Assembly (NCBI RefSeq): GCF_004365875.1
Contig: NZ_SODF01000001.1
Location: 3,286,001 to 3,350,000 of the forward strand
Source: Kribbella kalugense
Lineage (GTDB): Bacteria; Actinomycetota; Actinomycetes; Propionibacteriales; Kribbellaceae
Direction of reading: 5' to 3'
Length of the DNA: 64,000 nt
Shown: positions 26,230 through 34,852 of the stretch, piece after piece
How the letters are laid out: every line of letters starts with the position of its first letter
How positions within the stretch are numbered: position 1 is the first letter of the stretch
Program-made: the position numbers and the translations under genes
Notes under the pieces: generated by a model
The model's input: only the letters and a program-made list of their open reading frames with translations
Told to the model about the DNA's origin: nothing
The model's database searches: none

Positions 26230-29172
26230 ATGGTCCACAATGAGACTGTGCAGGATCATCACGGGAGCACCGAGCTGGTTGGGCGCGAGACTCAAGGCAG
26301 GCTTCTCGACTCAGCTCTCCGGCTGACTCTGGCCGGCGAATCCCAGGTGCTCGTGCTGGGCGGCGAAGCCGGCATCGGTAAGACGCGTCTCGCCGATCAG
26401 ATCGCCGCCACCGCCAGGGCGGCCGGTGTCAGAGTGCTCACGGGCAGCTGCGTTCCACTCGGAGCGGACAGGCTGCCACTGGCGCCCGTGCTCGAGGCCC
26501 TGCGAGGTCTCGCCGATGAAATCGGCCGGGAGCGAATCGCCGCTCTCGTTCGTGGCGGCCGCCTTACCCGCTTGATTCCCGGCCTTCAGTTGTCGCCCGA
26601 CGCGGGCGAGCCCGATGCCGCGGACGGACTTTTCCCAGAGCTTGTCGGGCTGTTCGAACGCTTGCTGACAGATCGCCCGTTAGTGCTGATCGTCGAGGAT
26701 CTTCACTGGTCCGATCGATCGACGCGGGAGATCCTCGATGTGCTCGCCCGTGGCATGCGCCAGACTTCGCTCCTGATCGTGGTCACCTGCCGCACCGAAG
26801 GCAACCGGCAACCCGAGGCAGTTCGCGGATTCCTCGGCGAATGGGATCGGCTCCGGCACGTGACCAGAATCGAGCTGGGGCCGCTCTCGCGCACCGAGAC
26901 ACTCGCGATGGTCTCCAACCTGCTCGAATCGCTCCCGGCCGCGGAGGCTGCGGAGCGCATCTTTCGGCGGTCCGCCGGCAATCCGTTCTTCATCGAGCAA
27001 CTTGCTCGCATGGAGACGGCCAGCGAACCCCAGACGATCGACAACTCGCTGCGAGACGTCCTGACGACTCAGATCGAACGCCTTGATCGCATCTCGCGGC
27101 GCGTGGTTCAGATCGCCGCACTGGGCGCACATCGCATCCCGCACCGGCTGCTGGCCGCAGTCGCCACGATGCCGGAGGAGCAACTGCTGGGCGCGATCAG
27201 GCAGGCGGTCGACTTCGGCGTTTTGTCTGTCGAGGGCGACGACTACGGTTTCCGCCATTCCCTGCTTCGCGACGCCGTCGTGCAGTCGACGCTGCCGGGC
27301 GAACGCATCGAGATTCACCGGCGCTACGCGCACGCGCTCGAAGATGTGCCAAGTCTTGTGCCCGCGCTCGAGCAACCGTCCGAGCTCGCGCATCACTGGT
27401 GGCGTGTTGGCGACGCCGATCGTGCAGTACCCAGCTTGCTCACAGCAGCGGACGCCGCCGGAAGGATTTTCGCGCACTCCGAGAGGGTCACGATGCTCAA
27501 GTGCGCCCTCGACTTCTGGCCGAAACTCTCCGAGCCACGGTCCGACCTGGCAGATGTTCTGGACGAGGTCATCGACGCCGCCATGTACTCCGGACAGCAT
27601 GCGCTCGCGGTGGACCTCATCGACAGGGCGCTCACCAGCGCACCGGTCGGCGATCACAGTGAACGGACCGCCTTGCTGACGGCGAAACGCGGCGGGTGCC
27701 TGATGTCTCTCGGTGATCAGCGAGCCGGCGAGGTTCTGTATGAGGCTGTACGGATGGCGCCGTCTGGAATATCCGACATACGAGCAAGCATTCTCTCCCT
27801 GAGCGCTTTCGCCCTCGCATCCGCAGGGGACTCTCAGTACGCCGCCGATCTAGCCCGCGAATCGATGCAGCTCGGGCAGGACTTGGGCGACGCTCGAATC
27901 GAAGTGCGGGCGCGCACCGCGCTGGGGCTCGCGCTCGGACATGCCGGCCTCGACGACGCGAGCATCGAGGAGGTCAAAGTCGCTCTGGCCCTCGCGGATC
28001 TGCACGACGATCGCCACGGTGCGGTGATCGCGTATGACGTCCTGTGCCACATGCTGATGTCGATCGGGCTTCTCGACGAGGTACTCGAGGTCGCACCGGC
28101 TGGCCTTGCCCTCGCCCGCGAGACCGGGCTTCTCCGGACGGAGTATTGCCGGATCGCCAACTCACTCGCGTCGGCCCTCATCGATCTCGGCCGGTGGGAC
28201 GACGCGGAGCGACAGCTGATGGAGATCGTCGACGTCGATCATCCAGGCGCGTTCGCGGCGTCTCCACGCCTGTCTCTCGCCGATCTCGCGCTGGCCCGTG
28301 GGGATCTGGACACGACCAGGCAGTTCCTCGCCTGGGCAGACCAGCTGCTGAACCATAGCCAGCTCGACCAGGAATCCCTTGTCACACGGGCCTGTCTGAG
28401 TGCGGAAATTGCTCTCGCGGATCATCGTGTCGATGAGGCGGTCGGGGCTGTCATCGCCGGACTCGCGCTTCCTGGCGCCCCCGCACATGTTTCCGCGAGC
28501 TGGCGGCTGCTGAACACCGGTGCCCGAGTCGAGTCTGCGGCCGCCTTGAGCAGAACACTGCGCCCCGACGCAGTCGACCGTACTTTCCGTTCCACGATGC
28601 AGGATCTCGCCGGCAAGCTCCGGACCGACCGCCCGCAGTGGGTCGCATCCGCGCAACAGTTCGACGCGGAGCTCGACTCCGGCATCTCCCCCAGTCCGCT
28701 GTGGACGGGGGCGGCGGCATCCTGGGAGGTAGCTGGTCACCCTTACCCGCTGGCACTCAGCCTGCTGCGAGCAGCCGAAGTCGCGCTCAACGCAGGTGAC
28801 AAGGCGTTCGCGAGCCGGAACCTCGGGCGCGCATTGAAGATCTGCGAGCTATTGGATGCAAGGCTGCTGGCGACTGAGATCCAGCACTTGGCGAAGCGAA
28901 GTCGAGTGCTGATAGCGGACGCGAACCCGGCGACCGCAGAGAGTGGGAAACCGTCGGCCGAGCAGGTTGGGTTGACCTCGCGCGAGGCAGAGGTCTTGCG
29001 GCTGCTCAGCGAAGGATTCTCGAACAACGACATCGCCACCACGCTGTACATGTCATCCAAGACGGCAAGCGTTCACGTGTCCCGGATCTTGCACAAGCTT
29101 TCGGTGAAGACCCGCGGTGAGGCCGCCGCCATGGCGTACCGCCTGCGACTCTTCGATCGGCAGCACGACTGA
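26230..29172 (+). CDS. Large ATP-binding LuxR-family (LAL) regulator
   Basis: A 980-aa regulator. The N-terminal AAA-type ATPase has Walker A GGEAGIGKT (residues 44-52) and Walker B VLIVEDLHWSD (about 154-164). The middle 500 residues are helical, TPR-like repeats. The C-terminus (about 915-975) is a LuxR HTH: LTSREAEVLRLLSEGFSNND and SVHVSRILHKL. LAL proteins such as MalT activate catabolic or antibiotic genes after binding an inducer. Its start (ATG at 26230) has only a weak ribosome site. No obvious target lies downstream; a strong hairpin terminator follows. The divergent WrbA operon is one candidate. Confidence 0.9.
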   Translation: MVHNETVQDHHGSTELVGRETQGRLLDSALRLTLAGESQVLVLGGEAGIGKTRLADQIAATARAAGVRVLTGSCVPLGADRLPLAPVLEALRGLADEIGRERIAALVRGGRLTRLIPGLQLSPDAGEPDAADGLFPELVGLFERLLTDRPLVLIVEDLHWSDRSTREILDVLARGMRQTSLLIVVTCRTEGNRQPEAVRGFLGEWDRLRHVTRIELGPLSRTETLAMVSNLLESLPAAEAAERIFRRSAGNPFFIEQLARMETASEPQTIDNSLRDVLTTQIERLDRISRRVVQIAALGAHRIPHRLLAAVATMPEEQLLGAIRQAVDFGVLSVEGDDYGFRHSLLRDAVVQSTLPGERIEIHRRYAHALEDVPSLVPALEQPSELAHHWWRVGDADRAVPSLLTAADAAGRIFAHSERVTMLKCALDFWPKLSEPRSDLADVLDEVIDAAMYSGQHALAVDLIDRALTSAPVGDHSERTALLTAKRGGCLMSLGDQRAGEVLYEAVRMAPSGISDIRASILSLSAFALASAGDSQYAADLARESMQLGQDLGDARIEVRARTALGLALGHAGLDDASIEEVKVALALADLHDDRHGAVIAYDVLCHMLMSIGLLDEVLEVAPAGLALARETGLLRTEYCRIANSLASALIDLGRWDDAERQLMEIVDVDHPGAFAASPRLSLADLALARGDLDTTRQFLAWADQLLNHSQLDQESLVTRACLSAEIALADHRVDEAVGAVIAGLALPGAPAHVSASWRLLNTGARVESAAALSRTLRPDAVDRTFRSTMQDLAGKLRTDRPQWVASAQQFDAELDSGISPSPLWTGAAASWEVAGHPYPLALSLLRAAEVALNAGDKAFASRNLGRALKICELLDARLLATEIQHLAKRSRVLIADANPATAESGKPSAEQVGLTSREAEVLRLLSEGFSNNDIATTLYMSSKTASVHVSRILHKLSVKTRGEAAAMAYRLRLFDRQHD

Positions 29173-29173
29173 T

Positions 29174-29203
29174 GTCCCGCGGCTCGGGCCCGAGCCGCGG
29201 GAC
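29174..29203. terminator. Bidirectional hairpin terminator
   Basis: A perfect 30-bp palindrome with GC-rich arms (GTCCCGCGGCTCGGG and its complement) begins two bases after the stop of the LuxR-type regulator and ends 18 bases before the end of the convergent metallopeptidase gene. There is no T-run, as is common in actinobacteria. It can serve both strands. Confidence 0.8.
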
Positions 29204-29221
29204 GACCCATCTCCTACGGAG

Positions 29222-30316
29222 TCATGACACCCGAGCCGCCGGGGCGGCCCAGGTATTGCAGGCCCCGGGGCGTTTCAGGGCGATGCCACGGCTGATCCAA
29301 TAGCGCTGGTTGGCGACGCTGCCGTGGTTGGCGATCGTGATGGTCCGCCAACTCCAGTCGTGCAGCATCTGTGACGTGTAGGGGTAGCTGTTCTTGTTGG
29401 CAGCCAGGAACATGTGACCGAGGCAGGACGCTTGCAGCTCCAACCGCCGCGTCAGCTGATCTTTCGACGCCGCGCTTGGGGCTTGGTTGTACAAACGCCC
29501 ATAGGCTTGGAACATCCCCGAGAGCTCCTGAATGTGATGTCCGTACTCGTGCGGCAGAACATGCGTCGCCCACCTGCGGGCCTGAACGGTTCCCCAGTTG
29601 TGGTAGACGTAGACGATCTCCTCACCGCTGGGGTAGATCCTCTCGTCGCCGCCGCAGTAGAACGACACGTACTTGGTGCTGGCACCACAAGGCGTCTGGA
29701 TAGCGCCGGACCAAATAGTCATCGGCGGTACGCGGAACTGGTATCCGGCGGCCATGACCGTGGCTGGCCAGGCCCGGTCGAGACAAGCTTTGAGGGAGGT
29801 GTAGTAGGACCGCACCGCAGCCAGCGCGATCGGCTTCACCTTCGGTTCGTGACATCCGATCGACCGCATGGCACCAACCGAGTAGAGCCGGTTCTTGGTG
29901 AGCAGATCGCTGTCGCTCGGCGGAGGTGGAATGGTCCGTATCGGCTTCGGCTGTCTCGACGTCCTGATAGCGGTGGGCTTGACTGGCGCCGGAGCGGTGG
30001 TCATGCCGGTCACAGGGTTCGTGGGCTGGTTGTTCCACGCATTCGGCTGGCCGGATGCTGCCGACGGCGAAACGCGTGGATCTGCGGATGCGCTGCGATC
30101 GCCGTGGGATCGCAGTACCAGAACTCCCCCGATCAGAACCAGCGCAGCGAGCCCGCCTGCGAGCACTGCCAGCAGCTTAGGCGTCTTCGACGGAGGGCGC
30201 GGCTGAGGACCCGACGAGCCGCCGGGTCCTCCCCATCCGGGGTTGGATGACCCCTGCTGCGGATCCGGCGGCGGAGGGTACGGTGGCCCCTGCGGTGGCC
30301 ACGGTGGATTACTCAT
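29222..30316 (-). CDS. Membrane-anchored neutral zinc metallopeptidase
   Basis: A 364-aa protein. A Pro/Gly-rich cytoplasmic N-terminus (about 45 residues) and one membrane helix (LLAVLAGGLAALVLIGGVLVL) are followed by a Thr/Pro-rich linker. The extracellular catalytic domain has HEYGHHIQELSG (about residue 257) as the HExxH-like zinc motif and the downstream LELQASCLG, typical of the putative neutral zinc metallopeptidase family. Cys pairs in the domain may form disulfides. The type II topology puts the protease outside the membrane. Its substrate is unknown. Confidence 0.88.
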   Translation of the reverse strand: MSNPPWPPQGPPYPPPPDPQQGSSNPGWGGPGGSSGPQPRPPSKTPKLLAVLAGGLAALVLIGGVLVLRSHGDRSASADPRVSPSAASGQPNAWNNQPTNPVTGMTTAPAPVKPTAIRTSRQPKPIRTIPPPPSDSDLLTKNRLYSVGAMRSIGCHEPKVKPIALAAVRSYYTSLKACLDRAWPATVMAAGYQFRVPPMTIWSGAIQTPCGASTKYVSFYCGGDERIYPSGEEIVYVYHNWGTVQARRWATHVLPHEYGHHIQELSGMFQAYGRLYNQAPSAASKDQLTRRLELQASCLGHMFLAANKNSYPYTSQMLHDWSWRTITIANHGSVANQRYWISRGIALKRPGACNTWAAPAARVS

Positions 30317-30431
30317 CTGTCTCCCTTTGGCACGACGCCGGCCGCTTCAACACGCTAGTAGATGCGCGTGCTGCGAAGCGTCTTCTTGGACGTCGTTCGG
30401 TCAGCGTCTAGGTCTCGCCGTTTCCCACGGA

Positions 30432-30908
30432 TCATGAGGCCTCCTGCGGATCGGCCGGTTCCGTGCTGGTCGGGCCGGGCCACGTCCAGTGAGGCACCGC
30501 GTTGAGCGGATGGAGCTGGTCATCGGTGACGGCATGGGAGTTCTGCTGGGCCACTGTCGTGCCGAACTCGACATGCTCGCGAAGAGCCTGACGGAAGGCA
30601 GGATCGTCGGAGAGGCCGACCTTGTCGACGGCAGCCATGTAGAGCTCGATGAACCGCTCCCGCTGAGCATCCGTGATCTCGAGGCCGCGATGAACGTCTA
30701 CCAGGTGCTGGAATCCGAGCTCGCGGGTGAACGTGTCAGGCCCCCCGAAGGCTTCGGCATCGAAGTCTGTTAGGTGGTCAACGTGGCTGGGCTTACCAGA
30801 ACCGAACAGCGGCTGCAGGAGGGGGTCGGCAAGGACAGAAGAATAGAATGTATCGATGAGCTTTCGCAGTGGCTCACGGCCACCAGCGAACTCGTACAAC
30901 GTAACCAT
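30432..30908 (-). CDS. Truncated (group II-like) haemoglobin
   Basis: A 158-aa globin. TLYEFAGGREPLRKLIDTFYSSVLADPLLQPLF covers helices A-C, FTRELGFQHLVDVHRGLEI contains the probable proximal-helix His (HRGL), and FGTTVAQQNSH is the G/H region, as in actinobacterial truncated globins. It binds haem and may detoxify NO or peroxide, or carry oxygen. The ATG at 30908 has only a weak ribosome site. It stands alone between the metallopeptidase and luciferase-domain genes. Confidence 0.85.
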   Translation of the reverse strand: MVTLYEFAGGREPLRKLIDTFYSSVLADPLLQPLFGSGKPSHVDHLTDFDAEAFGGPDTFTRELGFQHLVDVHRGLEITDAQRERFIELYMAAVDKVGLSDDPAFRQALREHVEFGTTVAQQNSHAVTDDQLHPLNAVPHWTWPGPTSTEPADPQEAS

Positions 30909-30992
30909 GTGAATCCGGCTCTCACTAGCGACTGGGACGCCGACGTTGTCGGCTCCGACGGGCGTTGACTGCGGGGTTCTGTGCTGTGGGAT

Positions 30993-31445
30993 TCAGTACT
31001 CGCCCTTGGCGAACGCGTACGAGGCCTGCAGCAGCAGCCACACCACGTTGAGCTCATCTTCGTCGCGAGGCCCGAAGATGAGCGGTGTGCCGCTGCGCGG
31101 GTGCGGCTCGCCCCAGCCCGCATCGAATGCCGCGCGCGCGAGATCGGTGGGGAGGGTCATGTGCAGACTCCCGTCAGCCACCGGATGCAGGTGCGCGAAC
31201 TCGCGCTCTGCTTGAAATGCCTCCGGCGGCCCGGCAGCACTCAGCTCGTCCAGGATGAACGCCACCGCGCCCGGGACCGACACCAGACTGTCCCCTCCGT
31301 GCACACCGTCGAGCGCGAGAGCACGTGCGGCCAATGCATCCCAGAGGTCTGGCGGGGACTGGTCGGAAACCTGCGCGTGCGGGTTTGGACCGATCGTCTT
31401 GGGACGCGGCCCGCTCCTCGTGGGCAAAGCATCAGCTGTGTTCAA
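30993..31445 (-). CDS. Luciferase-domain (DUF5519-type) protein
   Basis: A 150-aa protein matching in style the small luciferase-domain family: REFAHLHPVADGSLHMTLP, GWGEPHPRSG and NVVWLLLQASYAF are its typical blocks. Despite the name, no bioluminescence is implied and the function is unknown. The start is a TTG at 31445 placed five bases after a perfect AAGGAGG; the very long frame further upstream is antisense to the LysR gene. The ribosome site sits inside the end of the small ORF at 31432-31659, so the two would be translationally coupled. Confidence 0.8.
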   Translation of the reverse strand: MNTADALPTRSGPRPKTIGPNPHAQVSDQSPPDLWDALAARALALDGVHGGDSLVSVPGAVAFILDELSAAGPPEAFQAEREFAHLHPVADGSLHMTLPTDLARAAFDAGWGEPHPRSGTPLIFGPRDEDELNVVWLLLQASYAFAKGEY

Positions 31446-31659
31446 ACCATCCTCCTTCTGGATCGATGACCGCCAACCGGTTGTCAGCGCATCGCTGGCC
31501 ATCGCCAGACGCGAGAAGCCACAGTCGCCGGTCCAGGTCCTTCCCGACGACTGTGGCCTGTCCACCAAGAGGCGGTAGCGAGCGCGCAATACCCACACCG
31601 CATTCGGAACGCAAAAGCGAGATCCTCGTGGCTGGGAGAGCACTGAGGATCTCGCACAA
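31432..31659 (-). CDS. Possible small ORF preceding the luciferase-domain gene
   Basis: A 75-codon frame beginning TTG at 31659 with coding-like codon use, ending in NRLAVIDPEGGWFEHS and overlapping the luciferase-domain start by 14 bases. I do not recognise it. It lacks its own ribosome site. In the same frame, one TGA further upstream, is the well-initiated mini-ORF at 31663-31725. It is therefore either a broken longer gene or a separate coupled small gene. Confidence 0.4.
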   Translation of the reverse strand: MCEILSALPATRISLLRSECGVGIARSLPPLGGQATVVGKDLDRRLWLLASGDGQRCADNRLAVIDPEGGWFEHS

Positions 31660-31662
31660 CCA

Positions 31663-31725
31663 TCAACGCTCGGACGACCGCAGCACCCGCCGACGCGCGG
31701 CGACGCGTCGGTGATCAGCACACAT
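31663..31725 (-). CDS. 20-aa mini-ORF (leader peptide or 5' end of a broken gene)
   Basis: The ATG at 31725 follows AAGGAGAAGGACG, a near-ideal ribosome site, and encodes a very basic 20-residue peptide beginning MCADHRRVAARRR before a TGA. It is the first ORF of the minus-strand transcript opposite the LysR gene. The HRRV string recalls the short leader peptides seen in front of some actinobacterial operons, but the match is weak. The same frame reopens two codons later as the 75-codon ORF, so a nonsense mutation is an alternative explanation. Confidence 0.4.
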   Translation of the reverse strand: MCADHRRVAARRRVLRSSER

Positions 31726-31749
31726 CGTCCTTCTCCTTCTGGCTGCGGT

Positions 31750-31805
31750 ATGAATGCTGCCCTGGATCGGTAAGCTCTGCAACAGAAAGCAGAGATAGCA
31801 TTCAT
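31750..31805. promoter_or_regulatory. Nested inverted repeats in the LysR divergent promoter
   Basis: An outer repeat pair ATGAATGCT (31750-31758) and AGCATTCAT (31797-31805) encloses an inner pair CTCTGC and GCAGAG (31775-31780, 31789-31794). The block ends 19 bases before the LysR start and lies upstream of the minus-strand mini-ORF. LysR proteins bind spaced dyads in such divergent regions, so this is probably the operator/activation site. Confidence 0.6.
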
Positions 31806-31824
31806 CTGGTCAGGAGATAAGTCC

Positions 31825-32709
31825 ATGGAGTTGAGGCAGCTCGAACACTTCGTCGCAGTGGCAGAGGAAGGCCACTTCAGCCGGGCGGCGGAACGCGTCC
31901 ACATCGTCCAGTCGGGGCTTTCCTCGTCGATTCGCTCGCTCGAACGCGAGCTCGGCGCCGAGCTCTTCATCCGGACCACCCGCCACGTCGCCATGACCGA
32001 AGCCGGGCGGCAGTTCCTGACCGACGCTCGCTCCGCGCTCGCAGCCGCACAGCGTGCGCGAGACGCTGTCGCGGGAGTGCGCCAGCTGCTGCGCGGCCAC
32101 CTCACGATGGGGATCATGCAGGTACTCGAGCCAATCGATCTGCCAGCCGTGCTCGCCCGTTTCCATGGCGAGCATCCGGGCCTCGAGATCGACCTCCGGC
32201 AAGCCGGAGCATCGACGCTCATCGAGCAGTTGCGCGCAGGCGTCCTGGACCTCGCCTTCGTCGCGCTCCCACCTGACCAGCTACAGGGGCTCGATGTCAC
32301 GGTGATCAGCGACGAGGCCATGCGTGTCGCCTGCCCGCCCGCACACAGGCTGGCGACCCGGAAGAAGATCAGCCTCGCCGACCTCGCCGATGAATGTTTC
32401 ATCGGGTTCTCCCCGTCCTGGGCTGCTCGCATCGTCATCGACCGCGCCTTCGCCGCGGCCGGCGTCCGGCCGCGAATGGCCTTCGAACTCAACGATCTGA
32501 GGACAGTTCTCGGACTCGTCGCCAACCGCCTCGGTGTGGCGATCGTCCCGCGCTCCGTCGCGAAGTACCGAATGCCGGTCAAGCTGATCCCGCTCGGCGA
32601 AGGAGCCCCACGATGGCAGCTCAGCGTCGTGACGCGCGCAGGCGAACGACCAAGTGCCGCCACCCGGGCGTTCGTCGACATGCTCGAGCTCGACGGGAAC
32701 GCGCCCTGA
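31825..32709 (+). CDS. LysR-family transcriptional regulator
   Basis: A 294-aa regulator at normal family length. The N-terminal HTH reads MELRQLEHFVAVAEEGHFSRA then RVHIVQSGLSSSIRSLERELG. The remainder is the two-lobed periplasmic-binding-like effector domain (LTMGIMQVLEPIDLPAVLARF, GLVANRLGVAIVPRS). The start follows AGGAG. It is divergent from the mini-ORF and luciferase-domain genes, which are its likely targets through the dyads at 31750-31805. Confidence 0.95.
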   Translation: MELRQLEHFVAVAEEGHFSRAAERVHIVQSGLSSSIRSLERELGAELFIRTTRHVAMTEAGRQFLTDARSALAAAQRARDAVAGVRQLLRGHLTMGIMQVLEPIDLPAVLARFHGEHPGLEIDLRQAGASTLIEQLRAGVLDLAFVALPPDQLQGLDVTVISDEAMRVACPPAHRLATRKKISLADLADECFIGFSPSWAARIVIDRAFAAAGVRPRMAFELNDLRTVLGLVANRLGVAIVPRSVAKYRMPVKLIPLGEGAPRWQLSVVTRAGERPSAATRAFVDMLELDGNAP

Positions 32710-32757
32710 AGGAGCTTGTCTCGGGCTGTTGTTAACCGCGACGACACTGGCGGGTTC

Positions 32758-33573
32758 TCAGGTGAGGTGGTCGTAGTCGCCGCGGGTCCAGGCTGCGTGG
32801 CGGTCGGCTGAGCGGCGGACTACTGTCTTGGCGTCGACGGGGATGCTGGCGCCGAAGTTGTTGTAGAGGCGGTCGAAGTTATAGGGGTCGAGGGAGCGGG
32901 CGACTCGGTCTACTACTGCACCGGACAGCGGGATGCGGTTCGGGTAGCTGCGCATGAAGCTGACCGAGGTGCGGTCGGGGTTGGCGAAGATGGTGTCGCC
33001 GGACAGGATCACACCCTTGCCCTCGGCACCGTTCTGCCAGTGCACGACCGCGCTGCCCGGGAAATGACCGCCTGGTTGAAGAACGGTCACTCCGGGTAGC
33101 GGTGTCAGTGTGCCCGACCAGGTCTGGATGACCGGGTCCTGGCGGGCGACCCATTCCTTGTCCGGCTCCGAGACGTACACCGGTACGTCGCCGAGACGGT
33201 GGCTCCACTCGACCTGGACGCCGTACATGTGCGGATGACTGGCGATGATCGCGACCACGTCGCCGTGCTCGCGGACCCGGCGTACGGCGTCGTCGTCCAC
33301 GTACCCGATCGGGTCCCAGAGCAGGTTGCCCGCGTCCGTTGTCAGCAGCATCGACTGCTGCCCGATCCCGACCGGCGGCTTCGAGCGGATGCCGTACAGG
33401 CCGGGCTCCACCTCGGCGATAGTCACCTCGGTGCCGGCCAGCTCTTCGAGCGTGGTCCAGTGCTGGCCGTCGGCGGGCACCCACTGCCGCTCGTCGGCGC
33501 AGATCGCACAGACCTCGACCTGCTCGGAATGTTCGACCGCACAGGTCGCACAGATCCAGAAACTCACTGTCAT
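32758..33573 (-). CDS. MBL-fold metallo-hydrolase with N-terminal zinc-ribbon
   Basis: A 271-aa protein. The N-terminus has two CxxC knuckles (ICATCAVEH and VCAICADER), a small zinc ribbon or rubredoxin-like module. The metallo-beta-lactamase fold follows, with SHPHMYGVQVEW (the H-x-H part), GGHFPGSAVVHW and LSGDTIF. The GD and His residues fit a dinuclear metal site, though the canonical HxHxDH is only partly seen. The ATG at 33573 follows GGGGAG. Its substrate is unknown; a hydrolase of thioesters or lactones is typical of the fold. It converges with the LysR gene. Confidence 0.8.
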   Translation of the reverse strand: MTVSFWICATCAVEHSEQVEVCAICADERQWVPADGQHWTTLEELAGTEVTIAEVEPGLYGIRSKPPVGIGQQSMLLTTDAGNLLWDPIGYVDDDAVRRVREHGDVVAIIASHPHMYGVQVEWSHRLGDVPVYVSEPDKEWVARQDPVIQTWSGTLTPLPGVTVLQPGGHFPGSAVVHWQNGAEGKGVILSGDTIFANPDRTSVSFMRSYPNRIPLSGAVVDRVARSLDPYNFDRLYNNFGASIPVDAKTVVRRSADRHAAWTRGDYDHLT

Positions 33574-33789
33574 TCTCCCCTTCGGCGCCACCTCAACCCA
33601 GTTGAAGTCACCGTCATCTTCCGTGTCAACACAAACATGCCCACAGCAACAAATTGAACCAACAACCACCTCTGTCAGAGCAAATTGTCAGTTCCAGAAT
33701 TCAGTCCGGTGACCTACATCTTGAACTTCCGTCCCGATATAATCACACCGGCTAGCTCATGTAGTACCAGACTCAGACGGAAGGGTGTC

Positions 33790-33960
33790 ATGGCATTTCG
33801 AATATCTTCGAATAGCGATCCTGGGACATCGGATCCCCGGGAGGTTCCTGCAGTGCCGAAATCCACGCAAGAGACCTCTGGGTCACGCTTAGACGCGACG
33901 TTTTGGACGGAGCGTGGCCGTCATGGAACCGAGGAACGTGGCCGCAGAAGAAGTGCGTGA
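33790..33960 (+). CDS. Possible small ORF starting MAFR
   Basis: A 56-codon frame from the ATG at 33790 after GGAAGGG. It starts MAFRISSNSDPG, like the start of the 34325 gene (MAFRKRRDPDSP). The rest is Ser/Arg-rich without a domain. It may be a degenerate third member of the small-protein family downstream. Confidence 0.25.
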   Translation: MAFRISSNSDPGTSDPREVPAVPKSTQETSGSRLDATFWTERGRHGTEERGRRRSA

Positions 33961-34160
33961 GATGAAGGCTACGGCGAGAGCCGCGGCGGGCAGAGACGCT
34001 CGGAGAGCGATCAAAACAGGCTGGAGTCGCTAAGAAACTGACCGAGATCACGCGAGCACGAGCGGCACCCATCCGGCGGACCGCGCAGCTAGCCCTGAGG
34101 CGAACAGTCTGCGGCGCCGGCAAACGTCGCAGTCCGTCCACGGCAGGAGCTCTGCTGACA
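33923..34160 (+). pseudogene. Possible remnant of a small helix-turn-helix protein
   Basis: From the ATG at 33923 one frame reads MEPRNVAAEEVREMK and on to DARRAIKTGWS, then stops. A neighbouring frame continues with VAKKLTEITRARAAPIRRTA. Joined across a one-base shift, the text resembles the short HTH modules of actinobacterial small proteins. It overlaps the end of the MAFR ORF in another frame. The rest up to 34324 shows nothing. Confidence 0.25.
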
Positions 34161-34324
34161 ACTCTGCGAGTATTTGTCCCTCGACTGCGGACTGCATTCC
34201 AACCGTCCGAGGTAAATACGGGCATCTACGACTCGTCGCCGCGCAGCGCTGGGCACATTCACTACCTGCCCACCAATCGGGTTCATAACAAGATCCACGG
34301 ACAATCACGACGAAAGGGGTTTGA

Positions 34325-34645
34325 ATGGCGTTCAGAAAGAGGCGTGATCCAGATTCGCCCGAAAATCAGACTGCGTCCCGCGCGCGAACAGAAAGGAGCC
34401 TGTCGGCCGCGCAGAAAAAATTGGGAGCCGCCAAGAACGCTCAAAATGAGCCGACGTCTTACCGTGGCTTCCGCGCCAGCGAGAAGACCAGAAAGGCAGC
34501 ATGGGACGTCCGGAAGGTCGAGGATCAGCAGCGGAAGGCTGCCTCTGACGCCGTGGATCGCATGTACCAAGACCCTGAGACCGCCGGAAGAAGCCGTCGG
34601 ACTGCGAAGACACAGAAAGATGGCAAGAAAAAACGCGGACGCTGA
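34325..34645 (+). CDS. Small, highly basic helical protein (copy 1)
   Basis: A 106-aa Lys/Arg-rich protein beginning MAFRKRRDPD and ending KDGKKKRGR. Ala/Glu/Lys-rich middle parts suggest one long helix or coiled coil. It follows AAAGGGG. It is similar in start, end, composition and stop context (GCTGACCTT) to the 100-aa gene 500 bases downstream, so the two are tandem paralogues. No known domain is recognised; nucleic-acid binding is only suggested by charge. Confidence 0.65.
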   Translation: MAFRKRRDPDSPENQTASRARTERSLSAAQKKLGAAKNAQNEPTSYRGFRASEKTRKAAWDVRKVEDQQRKAASDAVDRMYQDPETAGRSRRTAKTQKDGKKKRGR

Positions 34646-34852
34646 CCTTGAACCGATCAACCCCAGCCGCGCCGAATGAACGGTTGCGATGGCGGCTTGA
34701 ACGTCGCAAGCCGCGTACCCGAGATTCCTCTCAGGCAGGAGCGGAGGTAGTTCCCCGCCGTTCCGGTTCAACCCCACACAAACACGATCACGAGTTCATG
34801 ACCCGGTGGCTTGCTCGGCCGTTTCTCGTGATGATGAACGAAGGAGGTCCGA

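Noticed and set aside
31663-31665. In-frame TGA read as selenocysteine to join the 20- and 75-codon ORFs
   Set aside because: No selenocysteine-insertion-like hairpin was noticed, there is no selenoprotein family resemblance, and no selenium genes are in the window.
31446-32747. A very long minus-strand frame (584 codons) ending in the luciferase-domain protein
   Set aside because: It is antisense to the LysR gene. The AAGGAGG-preceded TTG at 31445 gives the correct family length.
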